Origin: Petroclostridium xylanilyticum
GTDB lineage: Bacteria; Bacillota; Clostridia; SK-Y3
Direction: 5' to 3'
Assembly: GCF_002252565.1 (NCBI RefSeq)
Contig: NZ_NPML01000003.1
Span: 80,245 to 144,244, forward strand
DNA length: 64,000 nucleotides
Shown: piece after piece, positions 1-8,832 of the stretch
How the letters are laid out: every line of letters starts with the position of its first letter
Position numbering within the stretch: position 1 is the first letter of the stretch
The notes under the pieces: generated by a model
What the model was told of the DNA's origin: nothing
Database searches by the model: none
The model's input: the letters and a program-made list of their open reading frames with translations, nothing else
Program-made: the position numbers and the translations under genes

Positions 1-152
1 ATTTGGAAAAGATTAAAAGCACTTTACAGTTGACTGAAGAAGATAAAATCATTCCGTTTTCTGCACAAAGTGGAGAGGGGAAAGAAGGACTATGGGAGAT
101 AATAGACGATATAATAGGAAGTGACGAAATAGGGGCAGGGGATGTTTCGTGA
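1..152 (+). CDS. engB: Ribosome biogenesis GTP-binding protein EngB/YsxC, C-terminal end (partial)
   Basis: The window opens inside a reading frame (codons from base 3) that ends at TGA 150-152. The visible tail of about 49 residues contains IIPFSAQSGEGKEGLWEII. This matches the C-terminal G5-type SA motif and closing helix of the EngB/YsxC branch of the TRAFAC GTPases, which assist assembly of the large ribosomal subunit. The nucleotide-binding G1-G4 motifs lie upstream of the window, so the assignment rests only on this tail. A different small GTPase (Era/Der type) is possible but fits less well. Confidence 0.6.
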   Translation, partial: LEKIKSTLQLTEEDKIIPFSAQSGEGKEGLWEIIDDIIGSDEIGAGDVS

Positions 153-270
153 AAAAAGTTCACGGTTCACAGTAAGCGGTGCGTTGCGGAGAGTTTTTGA
201 ACTGAGAATTGAGAATGGAGAATTATAAAGATAAAGATAAAGATATAATAAATGAAGTGGGGGAATTTAT
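153..270. repeat. Intergenic stretch with low-complexity GAGAAT-type repeat
   Basis: Between the GTPase stop and the next gene lie short reiterated words such as GTTCACGGTTCACAG and GAGAATTGAGAATGGAGAA. Such imperfect tandem words are common in clostridial intergenic spacers. I see no coding potential. The downstream gene has a clear GTGGGGG ribosome binding site near 257-263. Confidence 0.4.
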
Positions 271-1023
271 ATGAAGTATGTTAGATTTGAAAAAAACAAT
301 GAAATTTCTTATGGGATTCTGGAAAATGAGAAAGTTACAAAAGTAGAAGGGAATATATATGGAGAATACAAAGCTACTGATAGTTTATATGATTTAAGTG
401 AAGTTACCCTTCTTGCTCCGTGTGAACCTTCCAAAATAGTTGCAGTTGGGCTAAATTACAGGGACCATGCAAGAGAAATGGGAGAACCTATCCCTGCTGC
501 CCCTAAGCTATTCATTAAACCATCTACGTGTGTGATAGGACCTGAACAAAAGATTATATTACCTCCTATGTCCAAAAGAGTTGACTATGAGGCTGAAATT
601 GCAGCAGTTATTAAAAAGACCGCAAAGAATATTGCTGTTGATGAAGTTAAAGAATACGTACTTGGATATACATGCCTAAATGATGTTACAGCAAGAGATT
701 TACAGAAAGCTGATGGACAGTGGACTAGAGCAAAAGGGTTTGACACTTTTGGACCTATAGGCCCGTGGATTACAGATGAGATAGATGCTAATCATGTTGA
801 TGTTAAATTGCTATTAAATGGGGAACAAAAGCAACACTCACATACATCTAACTTTATATGGAAAATTGAGGAGCTTATCAGCTTCATTTCACAAGTAATG
901 ACTTTGCTGCCGGGAGACGTAGTGACAACAGGTACACCATCAGGTATTGGACCTATGAAACCAGGCGATTGTGTGGAAGTGGTAATTGAGGGTATAGGGA
1001 CCTTAAGAAATTATGCTGAATAA
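271..1023 (+). CDS. Fumarylacetoacetate hydrolase (FAH) family protein
   Basis: A 250-residue protein of the FAH superfamily, metal-dependent cytosolic enzymes that hydrolyse or isomerise acylpyruvates and related 2-oxo acids. The N-terminal 50 residues form the small domain seen in the 2-hydroxyhepta-2,4-diene-1,7-dioate isomerase/acylpyruvase branch. The catalytic barrel starts at KIVAVGLNYRDHA. The acidic metal ligands lie in VDYEAEIAAVI (about residues 105-115), and the conserved C-terminal TGTPSGIGPMKPGD loop is present. The length is normal for the family. The start follows a GGGGG ribosome binding site by about 8 bases. The end overlaps the next gene by 11 bases, so the two are probably co-translated. 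The substrate cannot be read from sequence. Confidence 0.85.
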   Translation: MKYVRFEKNNEISYGILENEKVTKVEGNIYGEYKATDSLYDLSEVTLLAPCEPSKIVAVGLNYRDHAREMGEPIPAAPKLFIKPSTCVIGPEQKIILPPMSKRVDYEAEIAAVIKKTAKNIAVDEVKEYVLGYTCLNDVTARDLQKADGQWTRAKGFDTFGPIGPWITDEIDANHVDVKLLLNGEQKQHSHTSNFIWKIEELISFISQVMTLLPGDVVTTGTPSGIGPMKPGDCVEVVIEGIGTLRNYAE

Positions 1024-1285
1024 TGTTTTAATTGTATATCTGATTTTAATAAATCTTTTATCTGCAAGTGTTATGTGGGTTGATAAACGAAAAGCAAAGA
1101 AAAATCGGTGGAGAGTAAAAGAGAGAAATTTATTTATATTGGCATTGATAGGCGGGGCTCCAGGAATATATCTTGGAATGAATCTTTTTAAGCATAAAAC
1201 AAAACATCTGAAATTTACTTTAGGTATTCCTATAACATTGATAATTAATATTATAACAATTTATTGGCTTACTCAAATATTCTAA
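1013..1285 (+). CDS. DUF1294 family small membrane protein
   Basis: A 90-residue protein with about three hydrophobic segments (near residues 3-20, 40-58 and 70-88). It carries the DUF1294 signature: VDKRKAKKNRWRVKERN, then a GGAPGIYLGMNLFKHKT stretch. Members of this family are small integral membrane proteins of unknown function, sometimes fused to cold-shock or nucleic-acid-binding domains; no such fusion is seen here. It starts inside the 3' end of the FAH-family gene in another frame, which suggests translational coupling. Confidence 0.8.
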   Translation: MLNNVLIVYLILINLLSASVMWVDKRKAKKNRWRVKERNLFILALIGGAPGIYLGMNLFKHKTKHLKFTLGIPITLIINIITIYWLTQIF

Positions 1286-1292
1286 TAGGGGG

Positions 1293-1356
1293 TGCATAGA
1301 CCAGTTAGCCTCTAGGGAGTATGATTCCCTAGAGGGAACAACTATGCAAGTGGAGG
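1293..1356 (+). promoter_or_regulatory. Structured 5' leader of the HD-GYP gene
   Basis: An outer stem TGCATAG (1293-1299) pairs with CTATGCA (1342-1348). It encloses a perfect 10-bp stem CCTCTAGGGA (1309-1318) / TCCCTAGAGG (1326-1335) with loop GTATGAT. GTT (1304-1306) and AAC (1337-1339) could pair in the internal loop. The GGAGG ribosome binding site (1352-1356) comes directly after the outer stem. There is no U-run, so this is not an intrinsic terminator. I do not match it to a known c-di-GMP aptamer consensus. Confidence 0.5.
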
Positions 1357-1362
1357 TTGACA

Positions 1363-2874
1363 ATGATTGACAAGAGAATCAGTACATTGTTGAAATCTTT
1401 AAAGTTTAAAGCATTTTTACTTATGGCATTGGCTTTTGTTGGTATATTAATCATTATTTCTATAGGGGCGTATATAAGAGTTGAAGATGATATATATTTG
1501 CTTAGATTCATAGTGGTTGGTGTTTCAATAATATGTATTGTTATTATTTCCTTATTACTATATTTTTTGATTAAAACAATTATTATTCCCATCAATAAAG
1601 TGTCAAAAGCGATGGTGAAAATGGCGGAAGGCGATTTCAGACAACAGCTCTTAATTTCCGGTGACAATGAAATTGGGGTCATGGAAAAAAGCTTCAATTT
1701 GCTTTCACAAAAGTTATTGTCCATGTATGATCTTATCGAAAAAGTAAACAGTGGAGAAAGTTTTGAACATACTTTTGAATACGTATTTGAGGTATTCAAA
1801 CAATTTATACCTTATCATCGTATCGGTATGGCGCTAGTAGATGAAAGAGAAGGAAGAATCCGGGCTGAAATTGCCCGGAGTGACAGCCAAAACATCCGAT
1901 TGATAAATGGATACTCTCTACCTTTGGCCAAAACAAGTCTAATGGCAGTAATAGAGTCGGGACAACCGAGGATTATCAATGATCTTGAGAAATATCTGGA
2001 GCAGCATCCCCATTCTGAATCTACACGTCTAATTATTGAAGAGGGGATGAAGGCCAGCTTAACCTTACCCCTCAAAGTGAATAATACGGTTATTGGAGTT
2101 TTATTTTTCTCCAGCATTCAAAAAAATATTTATAATGATTCCCATATCGTCTTTTTAAAACAAATTGCCAACCATTTAGCACTAAGTTTTGAAAAAAGTA
2201 TTTTAGTGGGAGATCTGGTATTAGCGTCTATCACTGCTATTGTTAAATTGGCGGAGTCAAGAGATAATGATACCGGCAGGCACATAGAGAGAATGAGGAA
2301 TTATTCAGTTGCTATAGCAAGAAAACTTGCTCATAATCCCAAATATTCTGAAATCATTACTGAAAAATACATAAGAGAAATATATAATTTTAGTCCACTG
2401 CACGATATTGGGAAGGTTGGAATACAGGATAGTATTTTATTAAAACCGGGGAGACTTACTCCGGAAGAATTTGAAATTATGAAAACCCATACACTTATTG
2501 GGGCAGAAGTTTTGGAAAAAGCGCAGGAAACGCTAAAAAACAGAAATAAGCTTTTTTTTAATACCGGGATAGAAATAGCTTTATGCCATCATGAAAAATA
2601 CAATGGTGAAGGCTATCCATATGGTTTACAGGGCGAACAAATTCCACTATCTGCAAGGATCGTTACGGTAGCCGATGTATTTGATGCGTTAACGTCAAAA
2701 AGGCCATATAAAAATCCAATGACTGTAGAACAGTCCATGGAAATTATTATACAAGATAGAGGAAAAAGCTTTGATCCGGATGTAGTAGATGCATTCTTAC
2801 AAGGTAAAAATGAAATAATGAAGATATATCAACATTTATCTGATCATTACCAGGAATTAATAATGTCTGGTTAA
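1363..2874 (+). CDS. HAMP-GAF-HD-GYP membrane protein, probable cyclic-di-GMP phosphodiesterase
   Basis: A 503-residue protein that probably hydrolyses c-di-GMP at the membrane in response to a signal. Two transmembrane helices (about 17-37 and 47-70) are followed by a HAMP linker (about 71-125), a GAF-like sensor domain (about 145-285) and an HD-GYP domain (about 295-490). The catalytic HD pair lies in LHDIGKVG (about 347-348), and the GYP motif is intact as HHEKYNGEGYP (about 408-418). There is almost no extracytoplasmic loop, so the GAF domain is the likely sensor. A TTG at 1357 is in frame, but ATG 1363 sits 6 bases behind GGAGG and is the better start. A structured leader precedes it, and a 21-bp terminator follows. 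Confidence 0.9.
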   Translation: MIDKRISTLLKSLKFKAFLLMALAFVGILIIISIGAYIRVEDDIYLLRFIVVGVSIICIVIISLLLYFLIKTIIIPINKVSKAMVKMAEGDFRQQLLISGDNEIGVMEKSFNLLSQKLLSMYDLIEKVNSGESFEHTFEYVFEVFKQFIPYHRIGMALVDEREGRIRAEIARSDSQNIRLINGYSLPLAKTSLMAVIESGQPRIINDLEKYLEQHPHSESTRLIIEEGMKASLTLPLKVNNTVIGVLFFSSIQKNIYNDSHIVFLKQIANHLALSFEKSILVGDLVLASITAIVKLAESRDNDTGRHIERMRNYSVAIARKLAHNPKYSEIITEKYIREIYNFSPLHDIGKVGIQDSILLKPGRLTPEEFEIMKTHTLIGAEVLEKAQETLKNRNKLFFNTGIEIALCHHEKYNGEGYPYGLQGEQIPLSARIVTVADVFDALTSKRPYKNPMTVEQSMEIIIQDRGKSFDPDVVDAFLQGKNEIMKIYQHLSDHYQELIMSG

Positions 2875-2885
2875 GACATTATTAT

Positions 2886-2934
2886 AAACAATAAAGGCTT
2901 TATTATTGCATTTATAATAAAGCCTTTATTGTTT
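2886..2934 (+). terminator. Strong 21-bp hairpin terminator
   Basis: A perfect 21-bp inverted repeat (2886-2906 and 2914-2934) with a 7-base loop. The arms begin AAACAATAAAGG and end CCTTTATTGTTT. The A-rich 5' arm and U-rich 3' arm would let it work in both directions. It separates the HD-GYP gene from the next transcription unit. Confidence 0.8.
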
Positions 2935-3006
2935 GTATAATAATTATTTAGATGGTAATACTTGAAATAGTAGAGAAATAAGAACAATCTTTAAGGAGAA
3001 TAGGTT

Positions 3007-3273
3007 ATGGTAGATTTTCAAGCGAGGATGAAACAAAACATCAGCCAGGCAAAAGAAAGGCTGGATAGTGATTTTATGGGGAGTAAAGAAGCAATGCTGT
3101 CATTGGCTGTAGAGAAGGTCAGACAATTTCAGATCGCTTCTGATACTGTTTTTGAAAACGAAGAAAAAGAAATTTTAACGTTATTAATTGTTGGAAGCAT
3201 GTTTCAAGCTTTTTCTTACGGCTATGGAATAGGAAAAGTAGAAGGAGAAACTCTGCAAAAAGTAATATTATAA
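3007..3273 (+). CDS. Small protein of unknown function upstream of htrA
   Basis: An 88-residue soluble protein that I do not recognise. It has a charged N-terminal half (MKQNISQAKERL, KEAMLSLAVEKVRQFQ), then an acidic patch (ENEEKEIL) and a hydrophobic glycine/tyrosine-rich C-terminus (MFQAFSYGYGIGKVEG). It is mostly helical by composition. An AAGGAG ribosome binding site lies 7-12 bases upstream of the ATG. The gene ends 16 bases before the HtrA-like protease gene and is probably co-transcribed with it. Confidence 0.65.
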   Translation: MVDFQARMKQNISQAKERLDSDFMGSKEAMLSLAVEKVRQFQIASDTVFENEEKEILTLLIVGSMFQAFSYGYGIGKVEGETLQKVIL

Positions 3274-3289
3274 GAAAAGGTGATAACAG

Positions 3290-4480
3290 ATGTATTCGCA
3301 AAAAAATGGTGGAGGCTTGTGGAGAGGACTATTAATTGCATTAACATCTTCCTTGCTCACCGGACTATTATTAATGCTTTTTATTCCTTCATATATTGAT
3401 AGAAATTATAATCCGGAAAATATAAACAATAAATCTATTGGGTTACAGATACCGCAGGCGCAAAACATAGCACAAACTCAGCCGGCAAGAAAGATAACAC
3501 AGCCGCCCAATGCTGAAATTCTTGATATAACTGCGATTGCAAGTAGAGTGATGCCATCGGTAGTGGGTATATCAACAAGCAGTATTGACCAAGATTCATT
3601 GTTCCGGTCCAGCCAAGGGGAAAGCTGGAGTGTAGGTTCAGGAGTTATTGTTTCAGAAAATGGGTATATTCTTACAAACCATCATGTTGTAGGTCCTAAC
3701 CCCAACAGAATTGTAGTAACACTGGCAAACGGTAAAACAATAAATGCTAGAAGTGAGTGGGCCGACCCTACTTTGGATTTGGCTATAATAAAGGTTAATG
3801 CAACAGGGTTGCCTGTTGCAGTTCTAGGCGATGCAGATCAATTAAAAGTTGGTGAGACGGCAGTTGCTATAGGTAATCCTCTAGGTTTACAATTCCAAAG
3901 GACTGTAACTGCTGGAATCATAAGTGCCGTTAACAGGACTATCAGAGTTGCTACAGATGGCAGAGAAAACTTTATGGAAGGTTTGATTCAGACCGATGCT
4001 TCCATAAATCCGGGTAACAGTGGCGGGCCGCTCATTAATTCCAGGGGAGAAGTAATAGGGATTAATACGATAAAGGTTGCCAGTGCAGAAGGTATGGGGT
4101 TTGCAATACCTATTAATATTACAAAACCGGTTATAACAAGCTTTTTGGAAAAAGGTAGTTACTCTACACCTTATATGGGCTTATTTGCATATGACAGGGT
4201 AGTAGCAGAGTATGTCAATCAGGAAATGAACATACAAAAAGGAGTCTATGTAGCACAAATCGATGTAAACAGTCCGGTATATAGAGCAGGAATAAGATCA
4301 GGGGATATTATTACCCATATGGATGATGTAGAAGTAAACACAATGATGCAGTTAAGAGAAGCAATGTTTAAATGTGGTCCGGGAAGTAACTGTACTTTAA
4401 GGTTTATCAGGGACGGAAGGGTAAGAGAAGTTAGCTTTACATTAGAAAATAGGACAAATGATGGTTTGATAACCAGATAG
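3290..4480 (+). CDS. HtrA/DegP-like membrane-anchored serine protease with PDZ domain
   Basis: A 396-residue protein with one N-terminal transmembrane anchor (about residues 13-34). A trypsin-like protease domain and a C-terminal PDZ domain would face the outside. The catalytic triad is visible: His in TNHHVVG (about 131), Asp in TLDLAIIKV (about 162) and Ser in NPGNSGGPL (about 243). The PDZ domain (about 295-390) has the typical VYRAGIRSGDIITHMDD stretch. The family degrades or refolds damaged exported proteins; in Firmicutes it is often induced by cell-envelope stress. The length fits HtrA/HtrB/YycK-type proteins. The last residues before the stop read NDGLITR, with no second PDZ domain. 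Confidence 0.93.
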   Translation: MYSQKNGGGLWRGLLIALTSSLLTGLLLMLFIPSYIDRNYNPENINNKSIGLQIPQAQNIAQTQPARKITQPPNAEILDITAIASRVMPSVVGISTSSIDQDSLFRSSQGESWSVGSGVIVSENGYILTNHHVVGPNPNRIVVTLANGKTINARSEWADPTLDLAIIKVNATGLPVAVLGDADQLKVGETAVAIGNPLGLQFQRTVTAGIISAVNRTIRVATDGRENFMEGLIQTDASINPGNSGGPLINSRGEVIGINTIKVASAEGMGFAIPINITKPVITSFLEKGSYSTPYMGLFAYDRVVAEYVNQEMNIQKGVYVAQIDVNSPVYRAGIRSGDIITHMDDVEVNTMMQLREAMFKCGPGSNCTLRFIRDGRVREVSFTLENRTNDGLITR

Positions 4481-4518
4481 TAAAAACATTAAAAGTGATA
4501 TAGTTAGCAATACAATTT

Positions 4519-4600
4519 ATAGTTCGTAGTTTGTAGTTCGTAGTCCATAGAAAAACGTGTTTATAATTTCTATGCACTATGAACCATTAACTACGGACAT
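4519..4600. repeat. Reiterated TAGTTCGTAGT-type intergenic repeat with inverted repeat
   Basis: The words AGTTCGTAGTTTGTAGTTCG are followed by CATAGAAA and, a few bases on, its exact reverse complement TTTCTATG, then ACTACGGAC. The outer parts (GTAGT / ACTAC) can also pair. It resembles the dispersed non-coding repeats often seen in clostridial spacers. No gene is visible. Confidence 0.45.
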
Positions 4601-4643
4601 TTTATTATATGCGGCATAAAAATTATTGATAACAGAGCAGACA

Positions 4644-4672
4644 TTTATTACTTTTATAGAGTATATTATAAT
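4644..4672 (+). promoter_or_regulatory. Probable sigma-A promoter of the LiaF-like membrane protein gene
   Basis: A perfect -10 box TATAAT (4667-4672) is preceded, at 17-base spacing, by a weak -35 TTTATT (4644-4649). The gene start follows 37 bases later. Confidence 0.5.
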
Positions 4673-4708
4673 GACAACAATTTAAGTAGAATAGGGTGAA
4701 GATAAAAT

Positions 4709-5371
4709 ATGGAACAAAACAGACAAAAAGGTATTGTACCAGGAGTCATTTTAATAGGTTTAGGTATTTTATTCCTGCTTAATAACTATAATATTGATAT
4801 TGGTGACTGGTTCGTCCTTGGAGTTGGTGTAGCGTTTATTATAGCTTATTTTACTAAGAGAAAGACAGGATTTCTTATTGCAGGCTTAATTCTGTCATAC
4901 CTGGGAAGTCTGATTTTTTTAAACAACACGCGTCTTATTGATGAAGAATTATTTGGATCTCTTGTTATCATAATGCTTGGCCTGGCATTTTTGACAGTGT
5001 ACTTTGTAAAGAAAAAGACGGGGTTTGTTTTTCCCGGATTTATCCTTCCTGCAATTGGAATATATAACTATGTAATGAGCCTGGAAAATGTGAAACAATC
5101 AGAAGTTTGGCCTTTAATATTTATGACTCTCGCAATGGCCTTTCTACTAATTTTTATATTTGAATTTAAAACTTTGGGGTATAAGCCTCTTATTCCTTCA
5201 GTCATATTGTTTGCTGCTGGTTCATTAGCCTTTATGACGATAAGAGGTATTATAGATAAAGAAATGTGGGTAGTTTTCTTACGCTGGATGCGAAACTTCT
5301 GGCCTTTATTATTAATTCTTGCAGGTATATTGGTAATATTTAAAAATTTATCATTTAAAAAAGCAAATTAG
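4709..5371 (+). CDS. Multi-spanning membrane protein with LiaF-type transmembrane repeats
   Basis: A 220-residue very hydrophobic protein with about eight predicted transmembrane stretches in paired, internally repeated units. Examples are VPGVILIGLGILFLLNNYNI at the N-terminus and a similar glycine-rich unit near FVFPGFILPAIGIYNYV. This pattern matches the LiaF/DUF5668 transmembrane region found in envelope-stress accessory proteins, but no C-terminal LiaF beta domain is present. The function is unknown; a role at the membrane is all that can be inferred. A GGGTGAAG ribosome binding site precedes the ATG. Confidence 0.7.
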   Translation: MEQNRQKGIVPGVILIGLGILFLLNNYNIDIGDWFVLGVGVAFIIAYFTKRKTGFLIAGLILSYLGSLIFLNNTRLIDEELFGSLVIIMLGLAFLTVYFVKKKTGFVFPGFILPAIGIYNYVMSLENVKQSEVWPLIFMTLAMAFLLIFIFEFKTLGYKPLIPSVILFAAGSLAFMTIRGIIDKEMWVVFLRWMRNFWPLLLILAGILVIFKNLSFKKAN

Positions 5372-5424
5372 TTTCTTTAGCACATACTTGACACAGCAGT
5401 ATATAACAGTTAAAATATAGCTGA

Positions 5425-5725
5425 ATAATGGAAATAGCGATGATAGAGAGAAGTAGGCTGGACTGTCATACAGGGAGAAAGCACCTTGACTGTAAGTGCT
5501 TTTATGAACAAGCAGCTGAATAACACTCTGGAGTTGACTGGCCCAACGCACCGTTGCCAGTAGGTTAGTCCGTTGCCGGCGTTAACGGGAATGAGTGGAA
5601 TGTAACCATTCAAGAAAACATAGGATTTTCTGCTATGCTAATCTTGAAGTTGCATTCAATAAGGGTGGCACCGCGAATCAATTACCTTTCGTCCCTGACT
5701 TGGGATGAGAGGTTTTTTGTTGTAA
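5425..5725 (+). promoter_or_regulatory. T-box leader (tRNA-His sensing) of hisS-aspS
   Basis: The T-box antiterminator sequence AGGGTGGCACCGCG is at 5662-5675. It is followed by the terminator hairpin CCTTTCGTCCC / GGGATGAGAGG and a T-run (5685-5719). Stem I occupies roughly 5435-5535. In its 3' side GAATAACACTCTGGAG places CAC (5524-5526) where the specifier codon is expected, which agrees with histidine and with the downstream hisS. Uncharged tRNA-His should stabilise the antiterminator and raise expression. The T-box is seen directly; the specifier is inferred. Confidence 0.9.
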
Positions 5726-5747
5726 AAATAGTTAAGGAGTGAACAGA

Positions 5748-7004
5748 ATGTTAACAAAAGCGCCGAAAGGTACAAAAGATGTAATTCCGGACGAATCATA
5801 TAAATGGCAATATATAGAAAATATGATAAGAAAAATATGTGACAGCTACGGCTATAAAGAAATAAGAACCCCGGTTTTTGAGCATACTGAGCTTTTTGAA
5901 AGGGGTATGGGAGATACTACTGATGTTGTCCAAAAAGAGATGTATACCTTTGAGGACAAGGGAGGGAGGAGTATTACCTTAAGGCCGGAAGGTACAGCGT
6001 CTGCGGTAAGAAGTTATCTGGAAAACAGCCTCTATGCAGCGCCGCAGCCCACTAAGATGTACTATATCATTTCATGTTATAGATATGAGAAGCCTCAGGC
6101 AGGAAGATTGAGAGAATTTCATCAGTTTGGTGTTGAGGCATTTGGTTCTGAGAAACCGTCAATTGATGCTGAAATTATTTCTATGGCAATGACGCTGTTA
6201 AATAAATTAGGAGTAAAAGGTCTTGAGCTTAATATTAACAGCATCGGTTGTCCTAAATGCCGTAAAGAATATAATTCTAAGTTAAAAGAGTATTTGAAAC
6301 AGTATTTAGATGAATTGTGTGAAACCTGCAACAGCAGGTATGAAAGAAATCCATTAAGAATCCTTGATTGTAGAAATAGCCGGTGTAAAGAAATTGGAAA
6401 AAATACGCCTGTTTTGTTAGAAAGTTTATGTGATGACTGTAAGGCTCACTTTGATAGTCTTAAAAATTACTTAGACAGCATGAATATTAAGTATAATGTG
6501 GATCCTTATATTGTAAGAGGACTGGATTATTATACCCGTACTGTATTTGAATTTGTTTCAAAAGATATAGGAGCACAAGGTACCGTTTGCGGTGGTGGAA
6601 GGTACGATGGACTAATAGAAGAGCTGGGTGGCTCGCCAACACCGGGTATAGGTTTCGGAATGGGTATAGAGCGGCTAATGTTAACATTGGAAGGCCAGGG
6701 AATAGAAATTCCCCGGCCGGACCCTGTAAAACTATTCATTGCAAATATAGGGGAAAAGGCTGAAATAAAAGCCCAATCACTGGTTTATGAATTAAGGCAG
6801 CAGGATATCAGTGCTGAGAAAGATCATATGGGAAAAAGTTTAAAAGCACAGATGAAATATGCTGATAAACTTGGAGCACAGTATACGATGGTATTAGGTG
6901 AGGATGAAATCAATAATAATAAAGCTGTTTTAAAGAATATGAAGACTGGAGAAACGATTGAGGTGGACCTGGAATATCTAGGTAATATATTAAAAAAAAT
7001 ATAA
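5748..7004 (+). CDS. hisS: Histidyl-tRNA synthetase
   Basis: A class II aminoacyl-tRNA synthetase of 418 residues that charges tRNA-His. Motif 1 region TPVFEHTELFERGMG, motif 2 RYEKPQAGRLREFHQFG, the histidine-specific GLDYYTRTVFEF and GGGRYDGLIEELGG, and motif 3 PGIGFGMGIERLM are all present, followed by the anticodon-binding domain from about residue 325. A GTG at 5739 is in frame but lies inside the ribosome binding site (AAGGAG). ATG 5748, 8 bases downstream, is the real start. It follows a His T-box leader and is 24 bases ahead of aspS, forming an operon. Confidence 0.97.
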   Translation: MLTKAPKGTKDVIPDESYKWQYIENMIRKICDSYGYKEIRTPVFEHTELFERGMGDTTDVVQKEMYTFEDKGGRSITLRPEGTASAVRSYLENSLYAAPQPTKMYYIISCYRYEKPQAGRLREFHQFGVEAFGSEKPSIDAEIISMAMTLLNKLGVKGLELNINSIGCPKCRKEYNSKLKEYLKQYLDELCETCNSRYERNPLRILDCRNSRCKEIGKNTPVLLESLCDDCKAHFDSLKNYLDSMNIKYNVDPYIVRGLDYYTRTVFEFVSKDIGAQGTVCGGGRYDGLIEELGGSPTPGIGFGMGIERLMLTLEGQGIEIPRPDPVKLFIANIGEKAEIKAQSLVYELRQQDISAEKDHMGKSLKAQMKYADKLGAQYTMVLGEDEINNNKAVLKNMKTGETIEVDLEYLGNILKKI

Positions 7005-7028
7005 GATAAAAGTTTGGAGGTAACAAAA

Positions 7029-8810
7029 ATGGCAGAAACAATACAGGGTTTAAAGCGTACTCATATGTGCGCTGATTTAGGATTAGAAAATGTTGGACAA
7101 GAAGTAGTCCTGATGGGTTGGGCTCAGAGAAGAAGAGACTTAGGTGGAGTTATTTTTGTTGACTTAAGAGACAGGTCGGGCATTATTCAAATTGTATTTG
7201 ATGTTGGAATAAGCAAGGAAGTATTTGAAAAGGCAGAGGCTATAAGAAATGAATATGTCCTTGCGGTAGTAGGTAATGTAGTAAAAAGAGATGCGGAAGC
7301 TGTAAATCCAAAGTTAAAGACCGGTGAAATAGAAGTAAAGATTACCGAACTGAGAATCTTAAGCAAAGCAGAGACACCTCCTTTCTATATTGAGGAAGAT
7401 TCTGATGTTAATGAACAGGTTAGGCTTAAATATAGATATCTTGACCTTAGAAGGCCGGACATGCAGAAAAATATTATTCTAAGGCACAAGGTAACTAAAA
7501 TTGTCAGGGATTATTTTGATGAGAATGGTTTTCTGGAAATAGAAACACCTATGCTTACCAAGAGTACTCCGGAAGGTGCAAGGGATTACCTGGTACCCAG
7601 CCGTGTGCATCCGGGCAAATTTTTTGCTCTACCGCAATCGCCACAGCTATACAAACAATTGTTGATGTTATCGGGGATGGATAGGTATTTTCAGATTGTA
7701 AGGTGTTTCAGAGATGAAGATTTAAGGGCCGACAGGCAGCCTGAATTCACCCAGATAGACATTGAAATGTCTTTTGTAAATGTTGAGGACGTATTAAGCA
7801 TAAATGAGAAGTTAATCGCCAAAATTTTCAAAGAGACCCTTGGCATTGAATTAACTACTCCTTTCTTACGTCTTCCCTACCAGGAAGCAATGGATAGGTT
7901 TGGCTCGGATAAGCCGGATATACGTTTCGGGTTTGAACTGAAGAACCTGTCAGATATTGTTGCTAACAGCGAGTTTAAAGTATTTGCTGATACTGTAGCT
8001 AAAGGCGGCAGCGTAAGAGCAATTAATGCTAAAAATTGTGTAGATAAGTTTAGCAGAAGAGATTTGGACAGTCTTGTAGACTTCGTAAAGATATATAAAG
8101 CAAAGGGAATGGCCTGGATTGTAGTAACTAAAAATGAGCTTAAGTCACCTATTACAAAATTCTTTACTGATAACGAGATTAAGGCGATTTTAAGTAGAAT
8201 GGAAGCTGAGCCTGGAGATATCATCATGATGGTAGCTGATAAAAATGAAATTGTCTATGATGCGCTAGGCCATTTAAGATTGGAACTTGCAAGAAGGCTA
8301 GATATGGTGAAAAAAGATGATTATAAATTTTTATGGGTTACTGAATTCCCGCTTTTAGAGTATGATGAAGAAGAAAAGAGATATGTTGCAAAACACCATC
8401 CTTTTACTTCCCCCATGGATGAGGATATTGCATTGTTAGACAGTGACCCGTCCAAGGTTAGGGCAAAAGCCTACGATATTGTTTTAAACGGTGTGGAAAT
8501 CGGTGGTGGAAGCATAAGAATACACAGTACCGAACTACAGCAGAAAATGTTTGAAACCCTTGGATTCAGTAAAGAAGCAGCATGGGAGAGATTTGGCTTC
8601 TTAATGGAAGCCTTCAAATATGGTACGCCTCCACATGGTGGAATGGCTTACGGGTTGGACAGATTGGTCATGCTTATTGCCGGAAAAGACAGTATAAGAG
8701 ATGTAATCGCTTTTCCAAAAGTACAGAATGCATCGGAATTAATGACCAATGCTCCTTCGGAAGTAGAACCAAAACAACTAAAAGAGCTTCACATAAAATT
8801 GGATATTTGA
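7029..8810 (+). CDS. aspS: Aspartyl-tRNA synthetase (bacterial type)
   Basis: A 593-residue class II synthetase with an N-terminal OB-fold anticodon-binding domain (MGWAQRRRDLGGVIFVDLRDRSG). The catalytic core has FLEIETPMLTKSTPEGARDY, FRDEDLRADRQPEFTQID and the C-terminal GLDRLVMLIAGKDSIRDVIAFPK. The bacterial GAD insertion domain lies between about residues 285 and 410. In clostridia this enzyme may also charge tRNA-Asn for later amidation, which cannot be judged here. ATG 7029 follows GGAGG by 8 bases; an in-frame TTG at 7014 overlaps that site and is unlikely. It shares the His T-box leader with hisS. Confidence 0.96.
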   Translation: MAETIQGLKRTHMCADLGLENVGQEVVLMGWAQRRRDLGGVIFVDLRDRSGIIQIVFDVGISKEVFEKAEAIRNEYVLAVVGNVVKRDAEAVNPKLKTGEIEVKITELRILSKAETPPFYIEEDSDVNEQVRLKYRYLDLRRPDMQKNIILRHKVTKIVRDYFDENGFLEIETPMLTKSTPEGARDYLVPSRVHPGKFFALPQSPQLYKQLLMLSGMDRYFQIVRCFRDEDLRADRQPEFTQIDIEMSFVNVEDVLSINEKLIAKIFKETLGIELTTPFLRLPYQEAMDRFGSDKPDIRFGFELKNLSDIVANSEFKVFADTVAKGGSVRAINAKNCVDKFSRRDLDSLVDFVKIYKAKGMAWIVVTKNELKSPITKFFTDNEIKAILSRMEAEPGDIIMMVADKNEIVYDALGHLRLELARRLDMVKKDDYKFLWVTEFPLLEYDEEEKRYVAKHHPFTSPMDEDIALLDSDPSKVRAKAYDIVLNGVEIGGGSIRIHSTELQQKMFETLGFSKEAAWERFGFLMEAFKYGTPPHGGMAYGLDRLVMLIAGKDSIRDVIAFPKVQNASELMTNAPSEVEPKQLKELHIKLDI

Positions 8811-8832
8811 TATGAGAATAGTGAGGAGTGGA

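Noticed and set aside
1293..1356. A c-di-GMP (GEMM) riboswitch before the HD-GYP gene
   Set aside because: The fold does not carry the GEMM tetraloop-receptor and conserved core words I know; kept only as an unassigned structured leader.
5351..5613. Open frames on the minus strand ahead of hisS
   Set aside because: They lie in the His T-box leader and have no ribosome binding site or family match.
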